NCBI GenBank assembly: GCA_964539785.1
Contig: CAZIJQ010000013.1
Span: 1-48,878 of the forward strand
Direction: 5' to 3'
Origin: JABMPO01 sp964539785
GTDB lineage: Bacteria > Fidelibacterota > Marinisomatia > Marinisomatales > TCS56
DNA length: 48,878 bases
In this document: positions 19,046-28,832 of the stretch, piece after piece
Position numbering within the stretch: position 1 is the stretch's first letter
How the letters are laid out: every line of letters begins with the position of its first letter
Notes under the pieces: generated by a model
What the model was told of the DNA's origin: nothing
Databases searched by the model: none
The model's input: only the letters and a program-made list of their open reading frames with translations
Position numbers and translations under genes: made by a program

Positions 19046-19052
19046 ATCAACT

Positions 19053-20690
19053 ATGTATAAAATTGCTTATTTCAGCGCCGAGATCGGGATATCATCCAAA
19101 CTGCCTACTTACAGTGGCGGTCTGGGAGTATTAGCTGGCGATCATATTAAAGCTGCTGCCGATGCCGGCGTTCCCCTCTGCGCCGTCACCCTGCTGTATA
19201 AAGAAGGCTATTTCAAGCAACGGATCGATGAAGAAGGAAATCAAACCGAAACCTATCCCCGGTTTGATCCGGACCCGGTCATGCAGCAGTTACCAGTCAA
19301 ATTTTCTTTGCCGCTTCAGGGACACATGGTCAATATCCGGGCTTGGCAATATATCTATCGCGGTTTAACCGGGCATGAAATCCCAATATTTTTATTGGAT
19401 ACGGATGTTGAAACCAATCGCCCCGAGGATAGAATAATTACTCTGCGGCTTTATTCCGGTGATAAGAACCACCGCATTCTACAGGAAGCCATCCTTGGTT
19501 TTGGCGGTATTCGGCTGTTGCAGGCGCTCAAGATTAATAATATTGAAACCTATCATATGAATGAAGGCCATTGCTCATTTTTAACACTTGAGTTGCTGAG
19601 AAAATTCAAGGGTAATCAGGATGAGGTTCGTAAACGCTGTGTTTTTACTACCCATACGCCGGTTCCAGCCGGACATGATCATTTTGCAATGGAGCGTTGT
19701 AAAAATCTGATGGACGGCCTGATCCCGGATAATCTGAACTTACCGTCGCTGGTGCAAAACAGTCGTATGCACATGACTGAGCTTGGTTTGTATTTTAGTC
19801 GCACTGCGAATGGTGTTTCCAAATTGCATGGCTCTGTTGCCAGGGATCAATTCCCTGATTTTTCGATCAATCATATTACTAATGGTGTATATCATAATTA
19901 CTGGGTTGGCAAACCATTTCGCGAATTATATGACCGGGTATTTCCCCGTTGGCGCTTAAATCCGGAAGAATTATTGCGGATTGATGAAATCCCCGCTGAA
20001 GATATCCTGGAAGCCCGCCGTTCATTGAAAAATTTCTTGCTGGGTTATGCTAATTCCCAGACTCAGAAAGCCTTGTCAGAAAATATTTTGACCATTGGAT
20101 TTGCCCGGCGTGCGGCATCCTATAAAAGGGCTCGGTTAATTTTCAGAGACCTGGATCGGCTGGTGGAGATTGGTCGGGGTAAAGTCCAGATAATCTTTGC
20201 CGGTAAAGCCCATCCCAAAGATGATCTCGGGAAAGATATTCTGAAGGATATCGTCGGGAATGCCAATCGTCTCTTTGGCAAAGTTAAGGTGGTTTTTCTT
20301 GAAAATTATAATATGTGGCTGGGTCGAATTATAACATCCGGGGTCGACGTGTGGCTGAATACCCCTGTGCGTCCCCATGAAGCATCCGGAACCAGCGGGA
20401 TGAAAGCGACTCTGAATGGTATTCCTAATCTATCCGTTTTAGATGGCTGGTGGGACGAAGCCTGCCAGGATGGAGTTAACGGTTGGGCAATTGGATCTCG
20501 TTCCGAGGCGGATGATGATAAAGACGCCGATCACCTGTATTCAATTCTTGAACAGCAGGTAATTCCAACCTATTATGATGATCAGGATCGGTGGCTGGAA
20601 TTGATTCGCGCAGCCATCAAAACAGGCGTACGGTTTACCGCTCATCGCATGATCCGTGATTATAAAAATCAGTTGTATCAGCAGGATTGA
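19053..20690 (+). CDS. glgP: Short-type alpha-glucan phosphorylase (GT35)
   Basis: The 545-residue product starts MYKIAYFSAEIGIS and has SGGLGVLAGDH near 21-31, an HMNEGH motif (168-173) and TTHTPVPAGHD (199-209). The PLP-binding region EASGTSGMKATLNG contains the expected Schiff-base Lys451. This is the archaeal/Thermotoga-like phosphorylase subfamily, shorter than the roughly 800-residue E. coli type and lacking its N-terminal regulatory region. It releases glucose-1-phosphate from alpha-1,4-glucans. In the operon it follows GH57 and precedes glgA and glgC, so synthesis and breakdown are encoded side by side. The ribosome-binding site is weak. Confidence 0.92.
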   Translation: MYKIAYFSAEIGISSKLPTYSGGLGVLAGDHIKAAADAGVPLCAVTLLYKEGYFKQRIDEEGNQTETYPRFDPDPVMQQLPVKFSLPLQGHMVNIRAWQYIYRGLTGHEIPIFLLDTDVETNRPEDRIITLRLYSGDKNHRILQEAILGFGGIRLLQALKINNIETYHMNEGHCSFLTLELLRKFKGNQDEVRKRCVFTTHTPVPAGHDHFAMERCKNLMDGLIPDNLNLPSLVQNSRMHMTELGLYFSRTANGVSKLHGSVARDQFPDFSINHITNGVYHNYWVGKPFRELYDRVFPRWRLNPEELLRIDEIPAEDILEARRSLKNFLLGYANSQTQKALSENILTIGFARRAASYKRARLIFRDLDRLVEIGRGKVQIIFAGKAHPKDDLGKDILKDIVGNANRLFGKVKVVFLENYNMWLGRIITSGVDVWLNTPVRPHEASGTSGMKATLNGIPNLSVLDGWWDEACQDGVNGWAIGSRSEADDDKDADHLYSILEQQVIPTYYDDQDRWLELIRAAIKTGVRFTAHRMIRDYKNQLYQQD

Positions 20691-20779
20691 ACCTCGGAGA
20701 TTCTCGATCCGCATGTTAGAGATTTATCAGATCAGTCAAACATTTTGCGGAACACGGTTTTAAGCGTGTAATTTGGAGT

Positions 20780-22225
20780 ATGAAAATCCTGTTTGCCGCT
20801 GCTGAAGTTGCTCCTTTTTCCAAGGTTGGCGGTTTGGCAGATGTAGCAGGAGCCCTGCCAGCTGAATTGGCTGCCAGTGGCACCGGGGTTCAGATCGTTT
20901 CACCTTTATATTCGTTTATTGACCGACAGAAATATGCCATTGAATCGATTGGTATACCCGGTTCTGTGCGTCTCGGTCTAACTTCCCACCCCTATGAAAT
21001 TGCCAAGTGTGTTAACAGTCAGGAACCATGGCTGGAATGCCTGTTTGTAATTAATGAATATTATTATAGTCGGGAAGGAATCTATACCAGAGCGGATGGT
21101 GAGGGCTTTGAGGATAACACTGACCGATTTTTCTTTTTTCAAAAAGTAATTGTTGATTTGATCATCAGGGGAATTCTCAATCCTGATATAATTCATGTAA
21201 ATGATCACCACACAGCCTTGATTCCATTTCTGCTACATAATCGTAAAATTGATATTCCAGCCCTGCTAACGGTACACAATTTTCAGTACCAGGGACATTT
21301 TTCAGTTGCCGAATCCGGAATGCTGGGACCAAACGATCGGGCCGAATTAAAGGCTAATTCTGCTACCGAAAGTGAAAATTATAATGCCCTGGAAATTGGT
21401 ATACGCTACTCGCAACATACCAATACGGTCAGCCCGACCTACGCCAGCGAATTGCTTGAGCAAAGTCAGATGTCATTTGGGCTTCACGATGTTTTACTGA
21501 AATACAGTGAACAATTTTCAGGTATTTTAAATGGAGCCGATTATTCTTATTGGAATCCTCAAGTAGATCAGCTGATTCCGTATAATTACTCACGAGCTGA
21601 TATGACTGGTAAATTGAAAAATAAGCAGGCTTTGGCCGAACGCTGCAATTTGCCGTTTAATCCTGATATTCCAATCATTGGCTCAGTTTCTCGATTGGTC
21701 GAAAGCAAAGGCTTCGATTTGATTTTGGCTATTATGGGGCGTCTGTTGTCACTGCCGGTTCAGATGGTTTTTCTGGGTACGGGACAGCCGGAATATCAGG
21801 AACTATTAAGTAAGTGGGCCGGGAAATATCCTGATAAAATTTCTTTTACGGCAGCTTATGATGAACCACTGGCTCATCTGATCGAAGCCGGTTCGGACCT
21901 ATTTTTAATGCCCTCCAAGTTCGAGCCGTGCGGATTGAATCAGATTTACAGTTTGCGATACGGAACTGCCCCAATTGTCCATTTCACCGGCGGATTGGCT
22001 GATACGGTGCAGAACTGGGATGGCAATATGGGTAATGGTTTCGTGTTTGACAATTACGACAGCGAAACGCTGTTAGCTACCATCCATCAAGCTGTGAATG
22101 TTTATCAAAATTTTCCTAATCAATGGAATAATTTGCGGGAAAATGCAATGTCAGTGGACTATTCCTGGGAAAAATCCGCGGCAGCCTACCGGAAATTATA
22201 TCAACAGCTACTAACTAGAGAGTAA
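20780..22225 (+). CDS. glgA: Glycogen synthase (GT5)
   Basis: The 481-residue protein begins MKILFAAAEVAPFSKVGGLADVAG. KVGGL (15-19) is the ADP-glucose-binding signature of bacterial glycogen synthases. The second Rossmann domain carries GSVSRLVESKGFD and SKFEPCGLNQIYSLRYGT with a following HFTGGLADTV, the conserved GT5 motif. It elongates alpha-1,4-glucan from ADP-glucose. Length matches the family (about 475-485). An 89-base gap separates it from glgP, and glgC follows after 4 bases, so glgA and glgC are tightly coupled. A weak 5-bp hairpin lies in the gap, but no clear separate promoter is visible. Confidence 0.95.
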   Translation: MKILFAAAEVAPFSKVGGLADVAGALPAELAASGTGVQIVSPLYSFIDRQKYAIESIGIPGSVRLGLTSHPYEIAKCVNSQEPWLECLFVINEYYYSREGIYTRADGEGFEDNTDRFFFFQKVIVDLIIRGILNPDIIHVNDHHTALIPFLLHNRKIDIPALLTVHNFQYQGHFSVAESGMLGPNDRAELKANSATESENYNALEIGIRYSQHTNTVSPTYASELLEQSQMSFGLHDVLLKYSEQFSGILNGADYSYWNPQVDQLIPYNYSRADMTGKLKNKQALAERCNLPFNPDIPIIGSVSRLVESKGFDLILAIMGRLLSLPVQMVFLGTGQPEYQELLSKWAGKYPDKISFTAAYDEPLAHLIEAGSDLFLMPSKFEPCGLNQIYSLRYGTAPIVHFTGGLADTVQNWDGNMGNGFVFDNYDSETLLATIHQAVNVYQNFPNQWNNLRENAMSVDYSWEKSAAAYRKLYQQLLTRE

Positions 22226-22229
22226 GCAA

Positions 22230-23474
22230 ATGACCAGTAAACTGCGAATGGATGCAATAATTATGGGCGGCGGTCGTGGTGCACGATTATACCCACTGAC
22301 CATGAACCGGGCCAAGCCGGCGGTGGGCATCGGGGGAAAATACCGTTTGATAGATATTCCCCTCAGCAATTGTATTAACTCAGGCATTAATAATATTCAT
22401 ATCCTGACCCAAGTCAATACGGCATCCCTGCATCGGCATATTTTCCAGACCTATAAATTTGATATGTTTTCTCCGGGGAATATTGAAATCCTGGCAGCCC
22501 AGCAGACATTAAAAGCCGCTAACTGGTTCCAGGGTACTGCCGATGCTGTTCGATCCTACTGGGACCGCTTTGTGAAATTGCCGGCCAGTCATTTCCTGAT
22601 TCTCGCAGGCGACCATTTATACTCCATGAACTACCGCGAGTTCTATCGCACTCATCTGGAAAGTGAAGCCGAGGTAACGATTGCGGTAATCCCGATCCCG
22701 GTGGATATTGCTTCCAGATTTGGTGTATTACAGTGCGATGACCAGGGTGTAGTTGAGAAATTTGTTGAAAAACCGGAAGACCCCGCCCTGATTGAGGAAT
22801 TATCCGTAAAGTGTGATTCCGGCGACTGTGTGCTGGGGTCCATGGGTATTTACATTTTCCGAAAAGATATTTTGCAGAAAGCACTCAGTTTTACCGGCAA
22901 TGATTTTGGTAAAAATATAATCCCGGCTTGTCTGGAACAGTTTAAAACAACGGTCTATCGATTTGAAGGCTACTGGGAGGACATTGGTACCATTGGTTCC
23001 TTTTTTGATGCTAATATCAATCTGACTGATGATAATCCGGCTTTCAGTTTTTTCGATGTGATTAATCCCATATTTACCCGTCCGCGTTTTCTACCAGGCA
23101 GCAGAATGACGGATGCCACAGTGGTCAGTTCTATTATTAATGAAGGCTGCCAGATCGGCAAAGCACAGATAAATCGTTCCATATTAGGTACCCGCAGTAT
23201 CGTCCAGGATAACGTTGACCTGAATCAGGTCTACATGCTGGGTGCCGACATTTACGAAAACCGGTCTAATAATCACAACGATATCCCTTTGGGAATTGGG
23301 GCGGGATCGGTACTGAAACGGGTTATCCTTGATAAAAATGTGCGGATTGGTCATAATGTCAAATTAACTAACGCTGATCGAGTAGAGCACAGTGAAAATG
23401 ATTTCTGTTGTATTCGTGACGGGATCATTGTGATACCGAAGAATACGGTAATTCCCGCTGGAACCGTTATCTGA
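22230..23474 (+). CDS. glgC: Glucose-1-phosphate adenylyltransferase (ADP-glucose pyrophosphorylase)
   Basis: The 414-residue enzyme has the nucleotide-binding signature GGGRGARLYPLT near the start, followed by RAKPAVGIGGKYRLIDIPLSN. The central GDHLYSMNY is the catalytic Asp motif, and FVEKPEDP and YWEDIGTIGSFFDAN follow. A C-terminal left-handed beta-helix is suggested by the hexapeptide-like stretch around 300-400. It makes ADP-glucose from ATP and glucose-1-phosphate, the committed step of bacterial glycogen synthesis. It starts 4 bases after glgA. A second in-frame ATG (residue 7) is possible, but the first is preceded by a GAGAG stretch. Confidence 0.95.
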   Translation: MTSKLRMDAIIMGGGRGARLYPLTMNRAKPAVGIGGKYRLIDIPLSNCINSGINNIHILTQVNTASLHRHIFQTYKFDMFSPGNIEILAAQQTLKAANWFQGTADAVRSYWDRFVKLPASHFLILAGDHLYSMNYREFYRTHLESEAEVTIAVIPIPVDIASRFGVLQCDDQGVVEKFVEKPEDPALIEELSVKCDSGDCVLGSMGIYIFRKDILQKALSFTGNDFGKNIIPACLEQFKTTVYRFEGYWEDIGTIGSFFDANINLTDDNPAFSFFDVINPIFTRPRFLPGSRMTDATVVSSIINEGCQIGKAQINRSILGTRSIVQDNVDLNQVYMLGADIYENRSNNHNDIPLGIGAGSVLKRVILDKNVRIGHNVKLTNADRVEHSENDFCCIRDGIIVIPKNTVIPAGTVI

Positions 23475-23550
23475 TTGGTGGGGATGAAGTCAAATATCAG
23501 ATATAAAATAATTATTCAATCTTGAGTTTTACAGGGCAAGGAGTAAAATA

Positions 23551-25353
23551 ATGCAGGCAATTGATTATGGAATTATCGCGGTATATCTGACGGCTATTGT
23601 AGCTATCGGTTTGTACCTGCAGCGCAAAGCATCGGCGGGAATCGATTCTTATTTTCTTGGTAACCGCAATCTGCCCTGGTGGGCGCTGGCGGCTTCGGGG
23701 ATGTCGTCCAATCTGGACATCAGCGGTACGATGATCATTGCTGCTCTGATCTACGCCTTGGGTGCCAAAGGATTTTACATCGAGATTCGCGGCGGCGTAA
23801 CCCTGATCATGGCTTTTTTGATGATTTACATGGGCAAATGGAACGCCCGCTCCAAAGTAATGACCCTGGCGGAATGGATGGAATTGCGCTTCGGCAAGGA
23901 TACCCAGGGGCGGACTGCCAGATTAATTTCGGCCATCAGTTCGATCATAATAACAATTGCCATGGTGACTTACTTCGCCCTGGGCGGCGGCAAATTCCTG
24001 GACAAATTTCTCGGTATCGAAAATTACCTGGGCCTGCCTTCGGAGTTCTGGGCTGCCTCCATTCTGATCGCGATTGCCATGATTTATACGGTGGCATCCG
24101 GATTATACGGTGTGGTCTGGACCGACGTATTCCAGGGTTTTCTGATTTTCTCAGCTATAATGTACATGGCTGTGAGAGCCTGGGGGATTGATCTGCCGGA
24201 AGAATTTACCATCTCATTGCCTATGTTTGACGGCGGTTTCCAGCGTTTTACTACGACCTTTAAGGAATGGTCCAGTGTTTTGCCCAAATTCACACTGGAT
24301 ATCGATAACGCTTCCCAATATAAGATTTACAACCTGTTTGGAATTGCCATTTCATTCTACCTGTTTAAAGTGATTCTGGAAGGATCAGGGGGAACCGGTA
24401 ATTACATGTTACAGCGTTTCTTTGCTGTCAAGAATGATCGTGAAGCCGGTCTGTTAAGTGTGGCCTGGATTTTCCTGTTGTCCTTCCGTTGGATTTTCAT
24501 CGGCGCCATTGCCGTGATCGGTATTTCACTGGGAGCCGCTGTGACTGACCCGGAACTGGTCTTGCCCACGGTGATCGAAACCATTCCGGTGGGAGTGAAG
24601 GGATTTTTAATCGCAGGCTTGATGGCCGCGGGGATGTCGACATTCGATTCCACCGTTAACGCCGGAGCAGCCTACTGGGTAAAAGACATCTATCAATTGT
24701 ACTTCAATAAAAATGCGTCCCGCAAACAATTGATGGGTCAAAGTTACCTGGCCTCAATTTTGATCGTTGTGATTGGGTTGGGTTTGATGCTGGTATTTAA
24801 AAACATCAATGAAGTCTGGGGTTGGATCACCATGAGCATCGGTTCCGGCATGCTGATTCCAATGCTGCTGCGCTGGTACTGGTGGCGGATGAATGGTTAC
24901 GGTTTTGCTATCGGCACGGTTTCGGGAATGGTGGCAGCAATCATATTTAAAACCATTGCTCCTGCCGGTGTGACCGAATACACCATGTTCATGGTGTCCT
25001 CTTCCATGTCCCTGATCGGGACAATCCTGGGAACATTGTTAACCAGTCCCACTGATGACAAAACCTTATTGAATTTCTATAAAATTACCCGACCCTTCGG
25101 TTCCTGGAAACGCTTTAAGAATCAGATGTCAACGGAGCAGCAATTAGGAATTGAATCTGAGAACAAACGGGATATTATTTCCACGATCATGGCGGTACCG
25201 TGGCAGGTGGTTTTCTTCCTGTTCATGCTGAGCCTGATTTTCAAAACCTGGCTGAATGTGAGCGTTCTGGGAATCATTCTTGTGGCTTTAACCACTGGAC
25301 TGTATTATACATGGTATCGACATTTATCGACCGAGGTCAGAGTAGATAATTAA
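23551..25353 (+). CDS. Sodium:solute symporter family transporter (probable sugar importer)
   Basis: The 600-residue membrane protein has about 13-15 hydrophobic helices. The N-terminal pattern is that of the SSS/SLC5 family: DYGIIAVYLTAIVAIG, then SYFLGNRNLPWWALAASGMSSNLDISG, where the Ser/Asn-rich helix lines the sodium site. A strong AAGGAG ribosome-binding site precedes it. The family imports sugars, amino acids or organic acids with sodium. Position between glgC and a secreted amylase gene suggests uptake of glucose or short maltooligosaccharides across the inner membrane, completing the path begun by the TonB receptor. The substrate is inferred from context only. Confidence 0.85.
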   Translation: MQAIDYGIIAVYLTAIVAIGLYLQRKASAGIDSYFLGNRNLPWWALAASGMSSNLDISGTMIIAALIYALGAKGFYIEIRGGVTLIMAFLMIYMGKWNARSKVMTLAEWMELRFGKDTQGRTARLISAISSIIITIAMVTYFALGGGKFLDKFLGIENYLGLPSEFWAASILIAIAMIYTVASGLYGVVWTDVFQGFLIFSAIMYMAVRAWGIDLPEEFTISLPMFDGGFQRFTTTFKEWSSVLPKFTLDIDNASQYKIYNLFGIAISFYLFKVILEGSGGTGNYMLQRFFAVKNDREAGLLSVAWIFLLSFRWIFIGAIAVIGISLGAAVTDPELVLPTVIETIPVGVKGFLIAGLMAAGMSTFDSTVNAGAAYWVKDIYQLYFNKNASRKQLMGQSYLASILIVVIGLGLMLVFKNINEVWGWITMSIGSGMLIPMLLRWYWWRMNGYGFAIGTVSGMVAAIIFKTIAPAGVTEYTMFMVSSSMSLIGTILGTLLTSPTDDKTLLNFYKITRPFGSWKRFKNQMSTEQQLGIESENKRDIISTIMAVPWQVVFFLFMLSLIFKTWLNVSVLGIILVALTTGLYYTWYRHLSTEVRVDN

Positions 25354-25410
25354 AATTAGATCTGGACTAAGTGTTTCTCCAGTGTTGACCGGTAATAAAA
25401 TGGAGGTTAA

Positions 25411-28350
25411 ATGCGTTTGACGTTGATAAAAACAACGGTCATTTATTTAGTGATTATTAGTTTTATTACCGCCCAGAACGGTAGTTGGTGGACGCCCACT
25501 TACCCCATTATTGGCGATTCGATAACGATTCATTTTGATGCCGATCAGAATAGTGAAATCCCGGACAACACAACCAGCTTAGTACTTCATTGGGGAGTTA
25601 ATGAAACCGGTCCTGGCGATTGGCAAATTCCGGCAACTGAAACCTGGCCTGCAGGTACAGTAACCTCAGGTGATGGTGCTGTTCGTTCACCAATGGAGCA
25701 AGAAATCGACGGTATTTGGACGGTTACTATACCCACCAACAGCGAAATTTTGACTCTGCATTATGTGGTGAATACCGGTACGCCTGCCAGTCCCGGATCT
25801 TCCTGGGGACATAATTCCGGTGGCGGTAACTGGGACATTACCCTGTTGGAACCAACTCTCAATACGATCATTCTGGAACCACAAGTGGCGGTAGATTTTG
25901 GTCATCCCCTGCGGTCCCCCTATTTCATGGAATTAGGTGATTCGGTGAATGTCGTTGTTACAGCTCTGATCGAGAACGATCCGCTGGATTCCATAAAGGT
26001 ATTTGTCGATGGGCTACTGGCTGCAGCGGACACTACTGATACATTGATGTTCAGTTTGCAAGCTAGCGATTTTGGTAGCGGGTCTTTAGAGATATTGGCA
26101 GTCAGTTCCGATACCGGTGGGAACAGTGATGAAATGGGATTTACCATCATGGTCAATCCGGTTCGCAATTACACCAGTCTGTTTGCCCACCTGCCGCCAG
26201 GCATTCACTACACCAGTCCCACATCGGTGACACTGGCCTTGTTTGCACCAGCCAAGAGTTTTGTCTACGTTATCGGTGATTTTAATGACTGGCTGGTTGA
26301 CACGACCTATTTTATGAATATCTATGAGCCCCAGGCGGATAGCACGATCTGGTGGATTGGTATTGATGGATTGACTCCCGGGCAGGAATACGCTTTTCAA
26401 TATCTGGTTGATGGGGAGATCCGGGTGGCTGATCCCTATACTGCTAAAATTCTTGATCCCTGGAATGATAGTGGTCAGTGGGGTATTCCGGTCGAAACTT
26501 ATCCGAATCTTAAACCTTATCCGGCTGGACTGACCCGTGATGCGGTGGCAGTTCTGGAAACCGGACAGACCCCTTTCAACTGGATTTACAGCGATACTTT
26601 TCAGGCCCCGGCAGCCAAAGACCTGGTGATCTACGAGCTGTTGCTGCGGGATTTCATCAATCGTCACGATTATCAGACCCTGATTGATACTCTGGATTAT
26701 CTAGACCGGCTGGGTATTAACGCTGTGGAATTCATGCCGATCAATGAATTTGAAGGCAATTCCAGTTGGGGCTATAATCCATCGTTTTATTTTGCTCCGG
26801 ATAAATATTACGGTCCGGACCAGGCCCTGAAAGCGGTAATAGATGAATGTCATCGCCGGGGAATGGCTGTTATCATCGATATGGTGCTGAATCATTCCTA
26901 CGGTCAATCGCCTCTGGTGCGCTTGTACTGGAATAACGAATTGAACCGGCCGGCCGCCAACAATCCCTGGTACAACCAGGTATCGCCGAATCCTGTCTAT
27001 TCCTGGGGATACGATTTCAACCACACCAGCGGTCACACCAAGGCGTTTGTAGATCGGGTGAATCGCTACTGGATTGAAGAATTTAAGGTTGACGGATTCC
27101 GGTTTGATTTCACCAAAGGTTTTTCCAATACGCCTGGAGATGGTAGCAGTTATGATGCAGCTCGGATCGCGATTCTGGAGCGGATGGCTGATCAGATTTG
27201 GACCGCGGACAGCAGCGCCTACATAATTCTGGAACATTTTGCCCCGAATAACGAGGAGCAGGAACTGGCGGACTACGGTATGCTGATCTGGGGCAATTCC
27301 AATTATAATTATAATGAGGCCAGCATGGGCTGGCATTCCAGCGGTGGCTCCAATTTTTCCTGGGGATATTATGGAACGCGAGGTTGGGCTGAACCGCACC
27401 TGGTGACCTACATGGAAAGCCACGATGAAGAACGGTTGATGTATAAAAACCTTACTTGGGGTAACAGCAGTGGTAGTTATAATATTCAAAATTTAGCGAC
27501 TGCAATTGATCGTATGAAACTGACCGCCGGATTTTTCCTGACGATACCAGGACCCAAGATGATCTGGCAATTCAGCGAGCTGGGTTATGATGCATCGATT
27601 TTCGCCAACAGCAGTGGTAACGTTCCTCAACCCTATGGTGATGATCGTTACAAAACCGATCCTAAACCAATTCGATGGAATTATTATGCCGAACCCGATC
27701 GCCTGCGATTGTATAAAACCTGGCAGGCTTTGCTGAAACTGCGCCGGGAAAATCAGGTTTTTCGCAGCACTGCCACCACCGTCAGTCTTGACCTGGGACG
27801 TAGCGATGGTTTAAAGAAAATCCGCCTTTCGCACAGTTCGCTGAATGTAATCATTCTGGGAAATTTTGGGGTGACTACTCAGGCGATTGTGCCCAATTTC
27901 TATCATGGAGGTACCTGGTACGAGTATTTCAGTGGTGATACTGCAAACATTACCATTACAACGGATCCCATCAGCCTGTTGCCCGGCGAATTACGGATTT
28001 ATACCGATCAGTATTTGACTCCTCCGGAGCCAGGCCTGCTGAAAACGGACCCGCTTGAGCTTGAAATACCAATTGAATTTCGGTTGAGCCAGAATTATCC
28101 CAATCCATTTAATCCAACGACTATAATTGATTTCAGCCTGGCAACTTCCGGTATGACTAGTCTGACTATCCACGATTTACTTGGCCGGGAAGTGGTAACG
28201 CTAATTAGCAGTCGGCAGTCCGTCGGTTGGCATTCAGTAACTTGGAATGGTCAAAACCAGAGCGGTGTGTCGGTCGCCGCAGGGATGTACATCTACACGT
28301 TGAAAACCGAACAGAGTACAGTTTCCAAAAAGCTGGTGCTGTTGAAATAA
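25411..28350 (+). CDS. T9SS-secreted GH13 alpha-amylase with N-terminal starch-binding-like modules
   Basis: The 979-residue protein has a signal peptide (1-21) and an N-terminal beta-sandwich module (about 22-147) resembling starch-binding CBM25/26-type domains. A linker domain and a CBM48-like module at about 265-345 (VYVIGDFNDW, YAFQYLVDGEIRVADPY) follow. The GH13 barrel has VIIDMVLNHSYG (487-497), GFRFDFTKG with nucleophile Asp566, IILEHFAPNN with Glu608 and MESHDEER with Asp672. The last 90 or so residues are a T9SS sorting domain (NYPNPFNPTT, ending KKLVLLK). It would hydrolyse starch or glycogen at the cell surface. The ribosome-binding site GGAGG is strong. It is the last gene of the plus-strand run, followed by palindromic repeats. 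Confidence 0.93.
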   Translation: MRLTLIKTTVIYLVIISFITAQNGSWWTPTYPIIGDSITIHFDADQNSEIPDNTTSLVLHWGVNETGPGDWQIPATETWPAGTVTSGDGAVRSPMEQEIDGIWTVTIPTNSEILTLHYVVNTGTPASPGSSWGHNSGGGNWDITLLEPTLNTIILEPQVAVDFGHPLRSPYFMELGDSVNVVVTALIENDPLDSIKVFVDGLLAAADTTDTLMFSLQASDFGSGSLEILAVSSDTGGNSDEMGFTIMVNPVRNYTSLFAHLPPGIHYTSPTSVTLALFAPAKSFVYVIGDFNDWLVDTTYFMNIYEPQADSTIWWIGIDGLTPGQEYAFQYLVDGEIRVADPYTAKILDPWNDSGQWGIPVETYPNLKPYPAGLTRDAVAVLETGQTPFNWIYSDTFQAPAAKDLVIYELLLRDFINRHDYQTLIDTLDYLDRLGINAVEFMPINEFEGNSSWGYNPSFYFAPDKYYGPDQALKAVIDECHRRGMAVIIDMVLNHSYGQSPLVRLYWNNELNRPAANNPWYNQVSPNPVYSWGYDFNHTSGHTKAFVDRVNRYWIEEFKVDGFRFDFTKGFSNTPGDGSSYDAARIAILERMADQIWTADSSAYIILEHFAPNNEEQELADYGMLIWGNSNYNYNEASMGWHSSGGSNFSWGYYGTRGWAEPHLVTYMESHDEERLMYKNLTWGNSSGSYNIQNLATAIDRMKLTAGFFLTIPGPKMIWQFSELGYDASIFANSSGNVPQPYGDDRYKTDPKPIRWNYYAEPDRLRLYKTWQALLKLRRENQVFRSTATTVSLDLGRSDGLKKIRLSHSSLNVIILGNFGVTTQAIVPNFYHGGTWYEYFSGDTANITITTDPISLLPGELRIYTDQYLTPPEPGLLKTDPLELEIPIEFRLSQNYPNPFNPTTIIDFSLATSGMTSLTIHDLLGREVVTLISSRQSVGWHSVTWNGQNQSGVSVAAGMYIYTLKTEQSTVSKKLVLLK

Positions 28351-28356
28351 TTTATA

Positions 28357-28384
28357 GTAAGGGCACGCTACGCCCTGCCCTTAC
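28357..28384. repeat. Palindromic GTAAGGGCA-type intergenic repeat (possible terminator)
   Basis: Nine-base perfect arms GTAAGGGCA and TGCCCTTAC enclose a 10-base loop, starting 7 bases after the amylase stop. A related copy lies at 28805-28832. No T-run follows, so it is a better fit to a REP-like element that may also stabilise the transcript end than to a classical terminator. Confidence 0.65.
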
Positions 28385-28532
28385 TATCCGATCAATTATC
28401 TTTATCCATTTTAAACAGCCATGGTTTCAACCGTGGGTCTGAATCGAGAAAAACCGCTAACCGTTTCAACGGTTTATGTTGCTAATACAATATAAACAAT
28501 ATAACTCTGAGATTACACTACCACACTAACTC

Positions 28533-28628
28533 TGTTGTCATACTGAGTGTAACGAAGTATCTCAAACATAGGTTAAGCACAAATAGGATGCTTGAGATTC
28601 TTCTTCACTCTGCTCATCAGAAGGACAG
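28533..28628. repeat. Long imperfect palindromic intergenic repeat, copy 1
   Basis: The copy opens TGTTGTCATACTGAG and contains GAAGTATCTCAAAC, then AGCACAAATAGGAT and GAGATTCTTC, closing CATCAGAAGGACAG. The end is an imperfect reverse complement of the start, so the unit would fold into a long hairpin. A second copy is at 28656-28782. It codes for nothing plausible. Confidence 0.7.
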
Positions 28629-28655
28629 CTTGGATATTGGCTGCAAAATTATCAA

Positions 28656-28782
28656 TGTTGTCATATTGAACGAAGTGAAGTATCTCAAACAAAAGTTGAG
28701 CACAAATAGGATTCCTGAGATTCCTGCCTACGTTTCACTATGGCCGGTAAACCTCATTTTGCTTCACTCATCAGAATGACAG
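28656..28782. repeat. Long imperfect palindromic intergenic repeat, copy 2
   Basis: The order of blocks is the same as in copy 1: TGTTGTCATATTGA, GAAGTATCTCAAAC, GAGCACAAATAGGAT, GAGATTCCTGCC and CATCAGAATGACAG. It has about 30 extra bases in the right half. The remainder of the 28351-28841 gap holds two short palindromes (about 28421-28440 and 28455-28478, the latter AACCGTTTCAACGGTT-like) and no gene. Confidence 0.7.
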
Positions 28783-28804
28783 CGTAGGTATATAATTATT
28801 AAAC

Positions 28805-28832
28805 GTAGGGGCACGGCGCTCCGTACCCTTAC
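28805..28832. repeat. Palindromic GTAGGGGCAC-type repeat, second copy
   Basis: The arms GTAGGGGCAC and GTACCCTTAC pair at 8 of 10 positions. It is 10 bases downstream of the debranching-enzyme stop on the minus strand. With the copy at 28357-28384 it brackets the two longer repeats, so both convergent genes end in the same kind of element. Confidence 0.6.

Noticed and set aside
23475..23550. Possible extra operator (TTGAGTTTTAC) before the symporter gene
   Set aside because: Only part of one arm matches and no symmetric partner is present.
26701..27489. 262-codon minus-strand open frame
   Set aside because: It is antisense to the GH13 catalytic region of the T9SS amylase, whose motifs are intact. 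The translation has no known features.
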